Shown here piece by piece: positions 34,218-48,062 of a stretch of DNA of 64,000 nucleotides (positions within the stretch are counted from its first letter, which is position 1; each line of letters begins with the position of its first letter). The stretch covers positions 558,001 through 622,000 of the forward strand of contig JAOVFP010000022.1 in the NCBI GenBank assembly GCA_025738555.1, read 5' to 3'. Source of the stretch: Cyathus striatus (Eukaryota > Basidiomycota > Agaricomycetes > Agaricales > Nidulariaceae). A model generated the notes under the pieces. It had not been told where the DNA came from. It worked only from the letters and a program-made list of their open reading frames with translations, and made no database searches. A program made the position numbers and the translations under genes.

Positions 34218-37200
34218 CTGTCCCAGAGGAATATATCTGCCTTGTAAAGGTGAAAGTGTGCTTAACACCTAAAAAAGAAATGTGCATGCAAGTCAGTTGA
34301 AGTCTATTCAACTTGCGGTGTCCTAAGGTGAACAAAGAAAAAGTTTAGTGAAAAGAGAAGTTTTTTTCAAACATATCAATGCTAAAGAACTCAGAAAATG
34401 AGTTCTGAGCGAGTCTTGAGGCCTTGCCCATCATGAGAGAAGTGGAAGGATCAACAATCACCCTCTGTCACAGAATGTCACAAGTGATCAATTGACTAAC
34501 CAATCACAGAGCATAAACAGGCTTAGACCAATCATATTGCCAGAAAGTGAGATCCTGACCCACAATCCACAAATTGACTTATACAGTAATCCAGAGGTCC
34601 CCATAACCCAACTACCTTAAAAGGTAGTGGGAATTTCATATTCTACATATGGTGTAGACTTGATCTAGACCTCTACTATTGCTCTACTATGATCCACTAA
34701 CCATCCTACATATTAACTATATACTGATATCCTGTAGGCACTCACCATGATTATGTTAGGATCCCAGTTCTTTACAAAGACTCAGCAATACATAGTTTTG
34801 AAGTTCTTTTCACTTGACACTAAGGCAACATGAAACATATACTATAAACTGTGTCATCACATCAGCAAACACTGATTTTTGCTCATAGCATATCATAGAC
34901 TACAGTCTAAATTCCATAGAAGCCTATAGTATTTCTATTAGCTGATAGCAGGCTATAGTGCTCTTAGCATTTACTAGTGTTGCTAATTAGAAATACAAAG
35001 GTATACAACACTATAGAATAAGCAGAAGTTTAGCTAACATTATATAACATCACTATTGCAATACACAGTACTCTGTAGTGTAGATATAGACTAATGTAGT
35101 GTTATGTCGCTTTTCTATTTGCTATACAAACACTCTATAATGCTACATACTTACTGCTCACTGCTCAGAAGTTGTAGCTTAATTAAGCTGATTTCAAATT
35201 ACTTACTAACTTTAACTTCAAAGCTCAGTGGAGTCATTGACCTTGCATTGGTCATGCGCACATTACACATTACGCATTACATAAACATTGCAACCAAAGT
35301 TCAAGTCAACTCCCTTCCTCCACTTCATTTCCATTCCTCCCTCCTTCCCCCTCAAGGCCTCACAGGCCTTGCACCTTTTACTCCCACTACATAACTTCTT
35401 TATTCCCATATCAACTCTTCCTTTCCTCTCCCTTCGTCTAACCTCACTCACCCCCTTCAACAGAATACCACCTCCTTTCACACACACACTTCCGCGTTGA
35501 ATGCAAATAGGTGATATCAAGTACCAAGCATCTGGGGGTCAAGATTATCCTATGCATCGGAAACACATTGTTATGCTAATTCCACTGGGGGCCACTCAAA
35601 CTTTAATACTACCATATATGCAAGATATGTGCTGACATAGAGAAAGGTTAGCAACTTTCTGTCTTAGCCTTCTTCTCAACATTAGACTCTTCTTCCACAA
35701 TCATAATATGCTGTATCCACTCTGCAAATCCTTCAGTGATTTGTCCATTGTTACTGAATGAACCAAAGAATGGAGTAGCTGGGCTGAGGGTTGAAGCAGG
35801 CATGTTTGGGGAGAACATCAGAGATGGGGATATCAACAAGGAAGCCAAGGTCAAAGCAGGTGAGGTGATTTCTGTAGAAAACCTAGAGTGTATCACTCAG
35901 TGTTGTGAACAACAGCTAATATATTAAATAAGTACCTAGAGTGTATCACTAGGTAATTGTAAGTAAACATTACAGTATGTACAAGTAAGAGACTCACCTC
36001 AGTGTTGTGAACAATGGCTGAGGTGTACTAGCTAAAGTACATCAGTATATATACACTACAAGTCCTTTACTCCAGGTTTATGGAGTAAACTACATACAGG
36101 GGAAAGCTTGTGGCCAAGAGTGCACTGTGTAATGCAGTAGCAGTACAGTACAAAAATGTGTTAGTACATAACAAAAGGGCAGCATAGTGAAACTCATAGA
36201 ATACAATAAGTACAATATATTACCTAGCCGTGCAAGGAGCTTATGACCTTGGTGGCTGCTGAATGAATATGAGTGGGTGTGTTCTAACGGAAAATGGGAG
36301 TGCGAGTCAGACTGAGAGGCATTTGCATAATCCAACAATTTCAGATTTGTCATAGGTATTGGCTGTTGAAGGGTCCTGATAAGTAGTTGCTGCTGCAGAA
36401 GTTTGATTGTTAAACCATTGTTTTGAAGAGAGATAGCTGGTATGATTCTTATTTGTGACAGCATTTTGGATAGCAAGCCCACCATTCTCAAGATTGTAAG
36501 TGTTATTGACAGTGCTAGTTGTCAGCATTGGAATGCTAATAGTGCTATAGTGGCATTGCAGCTGCTGGTTGGTAGAGTGAATCAGATGCATAGAATGAAG
36601 GTGTGTATTGTGGTAGCTCTGCAGTGGTGGCTGCTGAAACTGAATAGAAGCAAGGTCACTGAAGGAGGTTGAGTTGCATATAGGGCAGGAAGGGTCTTCA
36701 ATAATGAGGCTGGGACCAGTGGTTGAAAGGGTTAGCATGGAAACATGATGCACTTCATACTGTTAGAGCTCCTCTCTGGTGTGGTGTTGGTGGTGCATAG
36801 TGTGTTGGTTGGCTTGCTCTACATGGCCCATTGGCTGGTGCCTAAGAGCATTGACTGCAGAAATGGCCAATTGTTCATCTTGAGCATTGTATGGAACAGC
36901 AGATGCTTGGGCTTGATATCCTCTCACTCTGAGGGTAATATTTGCACTAGTGACACTATTGTCTCTCTGATGTAGGTTCTTCTCCTCCTTTCATCTGAAG
37001 ATACTTGATGGTACAGGGAACTCTTGCTCTGCATGAACATGTCTGTTCAAGCCTGTGAACGCATCAGGGACAGCATGTCCTTGTGAGCCCAGGTCGACAT
37101 GTCTGGCTTCTATCACACCAGAATTTTGTAGCACCTCAGCATGGGCACACATGATGTACTCCTCCATAGGTGTGTATCTGGTCCAGGTATGTGCCGGTTA

Positions 37201-37680
37201 TACATGCTGACATTGGAATGGTTGATGCTCCAACAGGCTCGACATCAAGCCTGAGTGTGCTACTACTGACACATGTATTGGAGGACTTTCATTGAATGTT
37301 ATTATTGTTACCATACCATACTAGTATCTACTACAATTATTTAATATAATAATTCCCCCTCATTTAAATAACTGAAGGAACAATGCTATTGGCTGAAGCA
37401 TTGGAATCCCAAGGAAATCCTACAGAACCTGCTGTAATCCTGGATGTTCTAAAGTGCTCCATAGTATATTACCAAGCCTCCACAGCACTATATAGCACTC
37501 CATAGCATGCTACCATGTCTCTATAGTGCTTGATGGTATGTAGGGATAACTACATAGTGCTACATAAATGAACACCTTTGTTATGGTGTTATGGTGCCAT
37601 GCAATGCTCTGTAGTACTACTGTAGCACTGTGTAATATAATCAGTACTTGCTGATGCCAGTAATCATAGTACAAACTCTT
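34218..37680. other. No confident gene; AT-rich, CpG-poor intergenic DNA
   Basis: A short motif AACTACCTTAAAAGGTAGTG near 34608 reappears inverted at 44430-44455, suggesting shared repeat ends. Open frames at 35648-35896 (minus), 36307-36753 (minus) and 36745-36975 (plus) have no recognised domain. 37420-37660 is rich in TAGCACT/AGTGCTA words. Confidence 0.4.
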
Positions 37681-39880
37681 CGATATAACGATAAAACTAC
37701 ACGGGTGACAATCTGAGAGCCCACATTGAGTCCACATCGATAAGGCTATATCTAAACGTATAGATTAATCAAAATTGTATCCGCCTCGCTCCAGGGAACA
37801 TTGAGAACATATAATTCACCAGCCACTGGTCAGCTTATCCAGGTTCGACACGAGACTTCCAGATAGAAATACTCTACAACAAGATATTCGCGCAGCGCGC
37901 TTCTCTAGTACCAAATCAGTTCCGTCTTAGCCACAGCAGGTCACAGATTTATCATAGGTGCAGGCGTATCGAGCACTCAGCCTTCGAAACTTGAGTTAAA
38001 GAATGATCGGAGCCGGGAGAATGGAAGAGTAGGTGAAGCGAGGGATCAAGCCCAGGGGAACGTTGACAGCGGAAAGAGGAGAATCGAGAAAATAGTGGGT
38101 AACTGAGCATGAGCATTGCGGACATAAGTCAGAGGAATCGTGACCGTGTACGCTGACGAAAGACGACCACATCCCCTGAAGCCCAACATATTGCAGGAGC
38201 TCTTCCACAGACAGCGCTTCATAACCCCAAACGCGATTTAACGACTTGAGCTTTGAAGGGCGCTGGCGTTAGTCGACGCGGACGTTTTGAAGAGTAAAAG
38301 AACGATAGGCTGTAAGCCGCGATCGTGGTGACTTGGGCGAGAGAGTCGTTGTGTATTCTAATATGTCCCCGGCTACTTAAGCCAGAGCAGGGCATTGTGC
38401 AAAATCTCCCTCGAGCGTTGCGTCGCAACACGTCATGGACTCGAAGCATGTTGGGGGGAGCTGCGTATTGCGTGACTCCGCCTGGAAAGGAGGATCGAGA
38501 TGCTGCTTTAGATGATAATAATTAAATGGTGTGGGGGGTTAAGTGATGTGCCATTGGGCGAACTTCGAAGCAAGAGCACGGTTTTGCGTCTATACCAGTC
38601 TTGCTTTGTCACTATGTGGCAGAGCGAATAAAAAAGAAACTGACCTGAAGCAACGTAGGAACCCTGTTAAACTTACAGAACAGCACCGCTCTGCTATTGC
38701 CACCCTTACAACTTATCCTCCTTCCAGACTCTCCCCACTGCGTCGGTTTACAACTTCACCATCTCCTCCCGCTAGTCAATTTTGAAAACCATGGAACTCT
38801 CTTGATCAAACCTCTCCAGCTCTTTCACGCCCCTGCGCATATGTCGACATGCGACGCTCCGGGGGGCGAGATGTTGCCAGGACTGCGATAGTTTTGACGG
38901 TTACGAAGAAAGCCTAGAGGCCCGAGGGCGAGGAGAGCGGGGAGGTAGCGGTCGTGGATGGCAAATGAAATTAGCAGGAGGAAATGATAGCATTCGAGTT
39001 CGGCTGCAAGGTTCATTTCAACCCACAATTGACTAAGCCTGGGCAAGCCTCCTCTGCTCTCACTACATCAAAGGATGGTGCGTACTCGTCGAGCTCCGCC
39101 AGGTAACGGTGGGAGGATGCGAGTATGGTTTCTCCCTGCTCCCGCGGTACTTTGAGCACAGGGCGTGAGGTCTCAGGTAGATGACTCGAAGGGGTATCGG
39201 TAAGCCAGTAAGAAATAAATAAAGGCGGCATCACTGTAGAGTGATCGATGTAAGTAAGCAAATTAGTCGCACGATCGAATTCGTTCGCTACGCGCGTGCC
39301 CCTTCAGTACTCAGTTCTTCGACTCTGGCCTTCGATGACACCTAAGACTCGAACATTTGTACCGTTTAATTAACGAGATACACCTCCTTTCATAGCCTGA
39401 GCATGATTTTATGATAGAATTGGTTAATAGGGGTCAGGGATGATGACAATCACGTTCTGAGTACCATTATCACCACTTCTCCGAACGTTCATTCGAGTAC
39501 AACACGCCGGCAGTAGGTATTCGATGTTATGCATGAATTAGCAACATAGCCACACTATGGTCTATGTCTTCGTCTTATCTTTCACAATCGGTGTGTGTCG
39601 CTCTCACCCGATGTACAGGGCATTCTCACATTCGACATCTTCCACGATCTGAGCATAGATTCAGCCAACGCCGACCGTTCTCGAATCTCTATATTTTGAA
39701 ATGCGTACTTCTGGTGTTCGGTCGCTGGTCTCGTGGTCATTCCACATAGGCATTCATAATATTTATAGCACGCACGTGCGGTAAATTGAAGACCACGCTT
39801 CCTGATTGCCGAAAGAACATGAAATTTACTGGCTTGCTATTAATGTCCTCTATCAGCGCGTGATACAGGCATGGGTTTAA
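37681..39880. other. CpG-rich upstream region of NACHT-WD40 gene 2, no gene seen
   Basis: CpG content rises abruptly at about 37680 and stays high up to the gene 2 promoter. Short open frames on both strands carry no domain. It resembles the region in front of gene 1 in composition and is best described as a CpG-retaining upstream region. Confidence 0.5.
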
Positions 39881-39881
39881 G

Positions 39882-39888
39882 TATAAAG
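39882..39888 (+). promoter_or_regulatory. TATA box of NACHT-WD40 gene 2
   Basis: TATAAAG about 107 bp before the ATG at 39989. A pyrimidine tract (CTTCTTTCCCCCCTT) lies between them, the usual fungal start-site context. Confidence 0.6.
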
Positions 39889-39988
39889 CTGCAGCCTGGC
39901 AGCATATACACGCTTCTTTCCCCCCTTACTGTGAACCTCAAGATTCTAAGTTCATACCAGTGAACTCAACTACAAGCAATTTATACTC

Positions 39989-42900
39989 ATGGCTATCACT
40001 GCTGCTGGTCGAGATATTACCATTATGAATGATGGAAGTGCAAATGAAATTCAAGAAAAACTTGGTTTACTAAAGCCAGTATCTCATGATCATTATTATG
40101 TTCCTCCTTGCATGGAAGGCACAAGAAAGAGCTTGTTTTACAATATTGATAAATGGCTTCTTGACTTTGGTATGTGTAATTTGTAATAGTAAAGTATGAT
40201 ATATATACAACTATTCTTTTAGATGAGTCAACACCAAATATAATGTGGATTACTGGGTATCCTGGAATTGGCAAATCAGCCATTGCATCTAGTTTGGTTT
40301 CCAAGCTTTCTAGAACTGAAAGGCTCTGTGGCTACCATTTCTTCAAAAGGGATGATAAAGTTATTGGTAATCCCTCTGCTGTTTGGCGAACCATAGCTGC
40401 TACTATGGCTTCTAAGCATGATGATATTGCTAAAGCAATGGCAAAAAAATTGGATTATGATTTTAAGACACAGGATATTAAATGGCACTTTGAAAACCTC
40501 ATTTCCATGTGTTTCATAGAATATCTGAACCAACTACATAATCCAGTGGTTATTGTTGATGCATTAGATGAATGCAGAAATTCAGATAATAAGCTTATTT
40601 TCATGAACACATTATTCTCTTGGTCAAAATTTTCCAAAAAATGTAAACTTATAATTACTGGAAGGTCTGGATCAAAGCCAATAGGTCTAGAGAATGCCAA
40701 AATATGCATTAATTATGAGTTAGAAATTGGTTCAGGTGCAGAATCAGAAACTAACAATGATATAATATTTTATATACAAAGAAGATTTGAAGAATCTTAC
40801 TCTGGGTTGAATTGGAAACCAAGTGATGAGGTTTTGAATGCAGTGGCAACAAAAGCTTCTGGATTGTTCATTTGGGCCTTCACTGCTGTTAAATTTATTA
40901 CCTCAGATCAACAAGGCATGATATCTCCAAATAAAAGGTTACGAAAAATTATGGAAAATCAAGAAAGTGCAGTGTCTGGCATTGACAATTTGTATATTCA
41001 GCTTCTGTTAAGTTCATTTGGAGCTTGGAGTGAAATGCACAAAAAAACTGTTCAGAATGTTTTGGGGGTAATAATACTTGCAAAAGTCCCATTAACCATA
41101 AATGATATATACCACCTCATTTGTGAAGATAAAGATGAAGATCTTGAGGATGGTATTCAAGTAATTCTGAGATTCTTACAGCCTGTGGTATCCACAAATA
41201 GTGGAAAAGTGACTATAATACATTTGTCATTTGTTGAATTCTTAACAGAAAGATGTAACATGGAGCAGTACAAAATCAATAAAACAACATACAGCATTAA
41301 AATGCAGGCAAAAATATATAAAATTTTAAATAAGGAATTAAAGTTCAATATTTGTAATTTAGAAACATCATATAAGAAAAACCAAGACATAAAAAATTTG
41401 CATGAAAAAATACAGTATTGCATACCAAGTTATTTGCAATACTGCTGCATGTATTGGCTTTTACATGAGATAGACATCAAAAGCCAGGAAAATGGAACAG
41501 AAAGAATAAGTGCAAAAACAGAATTTTTATATCAAAAATTTCTGTATTGGCTTGAAGTCATGAGTTTGCTAGATGAAATACCTAGGGCTTTGGGTCTGCT
41601 GAAAGCACTGAAAGATTGTCAAAATGTAAGTACAATCAAAATTAATTTCAATCTAAGACTGAATACAATATTTAGCAGGAGAAAATATCTAATGAGTTTA
41701 TCAGTGAAGTTATTCAATTTATATTACATTTCAAAGTTCCAATAACAACAAGTGCACCACATATATATCTTTCAGCATTGCCATTTACTCCCCAAAAATC
41801 AGTTATTTATGATACATATTATAAGTTATTTGAAAATAATATTTTCAGACTTGATGACAATGAAGAAGATTGGAGATATAAAGGATGTGAAGTTCACCAC
41901 CATGCAGAACAAGTGACAAGTGTGGCTATTTCTTACAATGGGAGGAAAATTAGTGTTGGATATATGAATAACACAGTCAGCATATATGACACTATAACTG
42001 GAAGACTCATTGCTGGCCCATTTGAAGGTCACAGAGATTCTGTCACATCAGTAGCATTTTCTCCAGATGGAAAGCAAGTGGTATCAGGCTCAGATGATCA
42101 AACTGTGAGAATACAGGATGTAGAGAGTGGAGTGATTGTTGCTGGTTCATTTGAAGGTCACACAGATTCAGTCACATCAGTAGCATTTTCTCCAGATGGA
42201 AAGCAAGTGGTATCAGGCTCATATGATGAAACTGTGAGAATATGGGATGTAGAGAGTGGAAAAATTGCTGCTGGTCCATTTGAAGGTCACACAGATTCAG
42301 TCACATCAGTGGCATTTTCTCCAGATGGAAAGCAAGTGGTATCAGGCTCATATGATGAAACTGTGAGAGTATGGGATGTAGAGAGTGGAACAATTGCTGC
42401 TGGTCCATTTGAAGGTCACACAGATTCAGTCACATCAGTAGCATTTTCTCCAGATGGAAAGCAAGTGGTATCTGGATCAGGTGATAATACTGTTATAATA
42501 TGGGATGTGGAGAGTGAAACAATTACTGCTGGTCCATTTGAATGTCACACAGATTCAGTCACATCAGTAGCATTTTCTCCAGATGGAAAGCATGTGGTAT
42601 CTGGGTCAGGTGATCATACTGTTATAATATGGGATATACAGAGTAACAAAATTTTTGCTGGTCCATTTGAAGGTCACACACATTGTGTTACATCTGTGGA
42701 TTTTTCTCCTGATGGAAAGCAAGTGGTATCTGGTTCAAATGATAAAACTGTGAGAATGTGGGATGTGGAAAGTGGCATAATTGCAGCTAGTTCATTTGAT
42801 CACCACACATATTTTGTAACATCTGTAGCATTTTCGCCTAATGGAAAACAAGTGGTATCTGGTTCAGATGATAAAACTGTGAGAATATGGAATGTGAAGA

Positions 42901-44158
42901 GCAGTAAAATTGCTGCTGAATTATTGAGATGTCACACAAATTGGGTAACATCTGTTGCATTTTCTCCTGATGGGAAGCAAGTTGTGTCTGGTTCAAATGA
43001 TAGAACTGTGAGAGTCTGGAATGTGGAGAATGGTGCAACTTCTGGTCCATTTGAAGGCCACAAACATTGGGTCACATCTGTAGCATATTCCCCTGATGGA
43101 AAGAAAGTTGTATCTGGTTCAAATGATAAAACTGTGATAATATGGGATGTGGAGAGTGGTATAATTACTGCTGGTCCATTTAAAGGCCACACAGATTTTG
43201 TAACATCTGTAGCATATTTTCCTGATGGAAGGAAAGTGGTATCTGGTTCAGATGACAAAACTGTGATAGTATGGGATGTTGAGAATGGCAAAAACACTGC
43301 TGGTCCATTTAAAGGTCATACACATTGGGTAACATCAGTAGCAGTATCCCCTGATGGAAAGAAAGTGATATCTGGTTCAAATGACCAAACCATTAGAATA
43401 TGGAATGTGGAAAGTAACACAGTTACTGCTCATATATTTGAAGGTCATACCCATTGGGTCACATCTGTAGCTTTTTCTCATGATGGAAAGAAAGTAGTAT
43501 CTGGTTCAAATGATAAGACTGTGAGAGTATGGGATGTGGAGAGTGGCACACTTCATTCTGGTCCATTTGAAGGCCATACACATTGGGTAACATCAGTAGC
43601 TTTCTCTCCTGATGGAACACAAGTGATATCTGGTTCAAATGACCAAACTGTGAGAATATGGGATGTGGGAAGTGATACAATTGCTGCTAGTCAATTTGGT
43701 AGTCTCACAAATAGGGTCACATCTGTAGCACTTTCTCTTAATGGAAGTCAGGATGTACTTGAATTAAAAAAGTATCTTATTAGGTGAGTAATATATGGAT
43801 AAACACTGAAATTTATTTTTGAAACATGTTCTAGAAACTTGCATCTGACAGTTGGTACTACATTTTGGCTGATTAATAATCATAGTGTAAATCACTAATT
43901 GATTTTTATATAGGACAGTTTACAATGTTGTTATCACCAGGTGAATTCTCACTTTTTGTATTCTGTTATCAAGATGGCTGGATTAGAGATAAGTATGGAA
44001 ATTTACTTTTTTGGGTTCCTGACTATTTGAGATCAATGTTTTTCACACTTGACACTGTTGCCATCATTACCACAAGAAATATATGCAGGTTAAACCTCTC
44101 AAGATTCTCTTATGGAACCATTTGGATGAATTGTTTTACTACTGATCTACTGATATGA
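39989..44158 (+). CDS. NACHT-WD40 repeat protein (fungal NLR-like), gene 2
   Basis: Exons are 39989-40169, 40223-41625 and 41679-43783, with two 53-bp introns (GTATGT to TAG; GTAAGT to CAG) that join in frame. One or more final exons end at the TGA... tail around 43920-44158. The N-terminus carries LGLLKPVSHDHYYVPPC and EGTR. The NACHT P-loop is GYPGIGKSA (about residue 72), Walker B is VVIVDALDE (about 169), followed by IITGRSGSKP. The linker ends SAPHIYLSALPFTP, as in family members. Fourteen WD40 repeats of 43 residues plus a partial one follow from about 602 (SPDGKQVVSGS, TVRIWDVES). The tail (DGWIRDKYGNLLFWVP, LNLSRFSYGTIWMNCF) is the C-terminal piece common in this family, but I could not close the splice from 43783 to it without a frame change. 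It may end early or use an unseen exon. The role is probably intracellular recognition by a STAND NTPase. The body has only a handful of CpG; the upstream region is CpG-rich. Confidence 0.88.
42005..43735 (+). repeat. 129-bp units encoding 14 WD40 repeats
   Basis: Units share GTCACATCAGTAGCATTTTC-type and AAGTGGTATCTGGTTCA-type words. Units 2-6 (HTDSVTSV) are more alike than units 7-14 (HTHWVTSV, HTNWVTSV), which suggests stepwise local duplication. They are less homogenised than the repeats of gene 1. Confidence 0.88.
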
Positions 44159-45121
44159 GTTGTAGATAGATAGTATATGCTATTGTGAAGGAATGAAATA
44201 TTTTAACTAGTAGTGCTATATCCTGTTTATATACATAATCATAATTTTGAATAACAATTCTTTTGTACAAGTGGATTGTGTGACAAATGGGCCTTCATCA
44301 GGAAAATTTGGTACAAATCATTCTGATTAATCATATAACTGATTCATAAGTATCTGTCAATTTGTTGTCTATTGTTGATTTTAGAAGGGCTTGTGGATCT
44401 CATTATGTTATGATTACTGTGTGTATTCCCACTACCTTTAAGGTAGTTGAGTTATAGTGTTACATTGATTTCTCTATAAAACATTTTTGCAGTACTTTAC
44501 ACTCTCCCCAATTTCTGGACAGACTCTGGATGGACAACAAAATGTCTGGAATTTCTGGGTGGACTTAATATTTTGCAGACAAAGTCCACATTGAGTCCAT
44601 GTCAAAGAATATTTCTCTGGGTAGAATCCAGGTGAAATAAGAAAATTTCAGGTTGTTGGAGATGAGATATAATTTTGTTTTTATATAGAATTTTTATGGA
44701 CTCTAGATGGACTGCTGATGGAACTTGTGTGGAATATACATAATAATGATTTATAGAACCAAATATTAAATTTGTTATATCCATGTCCAGCAACATCATG
44801 CTGACCTCCTGAAAGCATCCACATGACCTGTGTGTCATATCCATGACAAAGTCCCTAGGGCTGTAAATAGTCAACCTCAAGTTTTCATCTGAGCATTGTA
44901 TGTTTCCTCTGGATTGTGTACTTTTGTTATATATAAAACTCTTACTAATGTTTACTTGTACCTTGTTTACTTGCCCCTTCCCTTTATTATTGTATTTCAT
45001 TCTATACCTTTCCATTACTTCTAGTTCATTCCATTATTTCTGTCCCCATTAGTTTTACCTTGTTCTTCATCATCTTACCCCATTTCCCATTACCACCATC
45101 ACTATTGGCATTATATATTGA
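44159..45121. other. No gene seen
   Basis: AT-rich and CpG-poor. It contains the CACTACCTTTAAGGTAGTTG motif (44429-44448) that is inverted relative to 34608, and GTCCACATTGAGTCCATGTC near 44585 that resembles 37725-37740. No coding evidence. Confidence 0.4.
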
Positions 45122-45130
45122 CTGTAATCT

Positions 45131-46597
45131 AGAGGTGTGAAACTAGGGAACTGCATGGGTAACTCATGGGTGTTCTAGGTCTGACCCACACCTGTACCTG
45201 TCTGAACCCTTACCTGTGAACCCACAGGTATTTTTAGCACAGGTACTATGGGTTATAGGTAACCCATGGGTTTCCTTATATTTAAATGTAATTATATGAA
45301 TTTACATATTTAATTGGTTAGATATATTAAATGTGATGTGAGCATTGGTGAGCAGAGTCATTCTAATAATGCAGAAAAATGCTAGTATTATTATAACAGT
45401 ACTAGTGCCATTATAACAATGCTAGTGTCTTTATAATGGTGCCATTATCATTGTAATCATGCTATTGTCATTATAACAACACTGGTATCATCATAACATG
45501 GCTGGTATGGTTCTAAAGAATGAAAAAATCATTATAATAACACAGGACATCAAAAGGAGTTTAGAATGAAGAGGGGAGCTCCATTAAATAAAGTACAGAG
45601 TTTGAAGACTCAGTCAGAACAATGCAAAAATATATAGAATGAAAAATAAATCTTGAGAGCAACATATAGAGCATCAAAATGAAGCAAATATACTTATAAC
45701 AATGCAAAGACCTTGAGAACAAAGCAGTGATGTTCCAAATGAGACTAAGACATTTAGAATGAGAAAGAGATCTTTAGAATGAAGCATAGAATTTCAAAGT
45801 GAAGCAGAGAGGCTTAAAACAATGCAAAACCCTTGAGAATGAAGCAGAAGTCTTGAGAATAAAGTAGAGACTTTAAGAGTGAATTACAGAGCTTCATAGT
45901 GAGCCAGAGAAAGTCAAAATAAACCAGAGATCTTGAAGTGAAGTAGAATCTTTGAGAATGAACTACAGAACTTCATAATGAAGCAAGGACCTTTAGAACA
46001 ATACATATACCTTTAGTGCACAGCAGAAACCTTGAGAACAAAGTTGAGTCATTGAGAGTGAATTGCAGGCTTCATAATGAAGCAAGGACCTTTAGAATGA
46101 GCCAGAGATAAAAATAATGAACCAGAGACCTTGAATGAAAGCAGAGTCTTTGAGAGCAAATTGCAGAACTTCATAATGAGCCAGAATCTTTGAGAATGAA
46201 GCTGAGACCTTGAGAATGAAGACCAGATATTCAAAATGAAATACAAAGTGACAGATAGTTAAGAACAAAGCATTGAGGTTCAGAGTGATACAGACTGTCT
46301 CAAAGCTATCAATGTAGAACTTAGAAGATAGACCAATATTTTCTAAGCATTGCTGATCAAAGCTTCTGACTCTGCTGGCTCAACAAAAAGCAAAAACAAA
46401 TTATTAGCTGGTCACTTCATACAACATAATGTATAATACTAATTATGTACTGCAGTATTTTTCACTCACTTTGGCACATGGGTATGTTATAGGTTCAGCA
46501 GCACAAAGCTGACCCATACCCATACCTGCTGGCACCCTTACCCATGACCTGCAAGGGTTTACTCAACCCATGCAGTACCCTATGTGAAACTAGTCCT
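45131..46597. mobile_element. hAT-like non-autonomous element with internal degenerate tandem repeats
   Basis: It is flanked by CTGTAATCT (45122-45130) and CTGTAGTCT (46598-46606), a 9-bp direct repeat with one mismatch. Both ends carry TAGGGAACTGCATGGGT or, inverted, TAGGGTACTGCATGGGT, followed by further GGGT words. The interior (about 45540-46270) is a degenerate ~30-bp repeat around GAATGAAGCAGAGACCTTGA. There is no transposase. A terminal AGAGG and 8-9 bp duplications are most like hAT. Confidence 0.7.
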
Positions 46598-46606
46598 CTG
46601 TAGTCT

Positions 46607-48062
46607 ACATTCTATGGAGTTACTTATCCCTCATTATGCCACAAACCCATAGACACTAACTCTGTCCACATCTGAGTAAAAGTAACTGCTATATAAACTA
46701 CTTTGTATTGTAGGTAGACTGCAGTTTCAAATCAACTACATTAACACCCTTTCCTTTACTTTGGACTTGTTCCAACTCTGAGATAATACCATCAACTCCA
46801 CTCTGTTCTAAATATGGATTGAGAAGTTCAAGGGGCACAGCGTACAAGTTGAAGCCAATGTTCCATTACTCCCATACATTGTATATTATCCCCAAGCACT
46901 TACTTATGTGCTACCCTCTCTCATTGTTAGACCCTCCCCTGTGGTTCAATCCTTGGTGAATAGAACAGGATGTGACACTGTGTATACTTCTGAATAGTTC
47001 CCAGTCCCAATGTGCTTTGGGTTTTCTCTTCCTGACATTCCTGTTTGGGTTTCCACTCAGATCTCATTGGGTTTTCCTTTGGATACTTCAAATAGTTAAT
47101 TTCTCCTATGATCCTCCTTCATTGTCATTGTACCATTACTCCTCACTCTCATTCATACCTATCTGTTCATTTTGTTCAATGTAGTTTAGTTTATGCCACT
47201 ATTTTTTCTCTCCATTCTCAACTCTATGCTTCTGCATCCATATATACAGGCTTTATATTTAGTATATATAGTCTTCAATATGTAGTAGTAGTATTCAGTA
47301 TTCATATCAAATCTGTTCCATCACTTCCTACTCTTAAGTCTGACACCTACTTTGAGTTTTACTTCAGATTTCTCTCCTACTGCCTAGTGTAGTGGCAAAG
47401 CCTTTCCATTGTGCTTGTGTATGCTTCCCTTCTACTGGGATGCTCTCCATTGGACTTTCAAATGTGTGAGAAATATCATATGTGAATTGTAAGAGTATTA
47501 CAAAACAAAATAATAATATAATAAAAAGAATATTTCCATGATATTTTAAAGCTATTTCACATTGAAATATTGACATGTGCACACAGTGTCAGGAAGTATC
47601 AAGTATGTAACAAAATTTTATATTGAATCTACATAGTATCTTTTTGTGTATTGTCACTTTTATATACAGATTATGTACTACATAATCTGTATGTATATAT
47701 ATATCTAAAGTCCAAACACCTGAGGTATCAATTACTTTGAACAACTGTGGTGTAAAGTGAAACTGATAGTGGTGCAATTAAGAATGATTAAGTAACTCAC
47801 TATAATGTATACTACAAGTACTGAGGGGATAACTTAGTAGAACAGAGAAAAGGAATAAGAGTAATCTACATACAGTAAGCAATATATAATCAAGATGACA
47901 TACAATCAAAGGTCTGGAGGAAACAATATGAAAAGCAGAGTAAGGGACTGGGAGTCCAGAGGTAGGTGGTAGGGGATATGACAGTATTCCTTTGTTGAGA
48001 CCTGTCATGTGATCAGGAATTAAACTTCCAAAAAATCTTCTGCATTTGCCATCAAGTCTGAA
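46607..48062. other. No gene seen; AT-rich
   Basis: Contains the perfect 29-bp palindrome at 47664-47692. Also contains a stretch (47712-47750) shared with 7755-7790. Small open frames have no recognised domain. Confidence 0.4.
47664..47692. repeat. Perfect palindrome, 14-bp arms, 1-nt centre
   Basis: ATACAGATTATGTA, then C, then its reverse complement TACATAATCTGTAT. It could form a cruciform or bind a dimeric protein, but no associated gene is clear. Confidence 0.9.
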
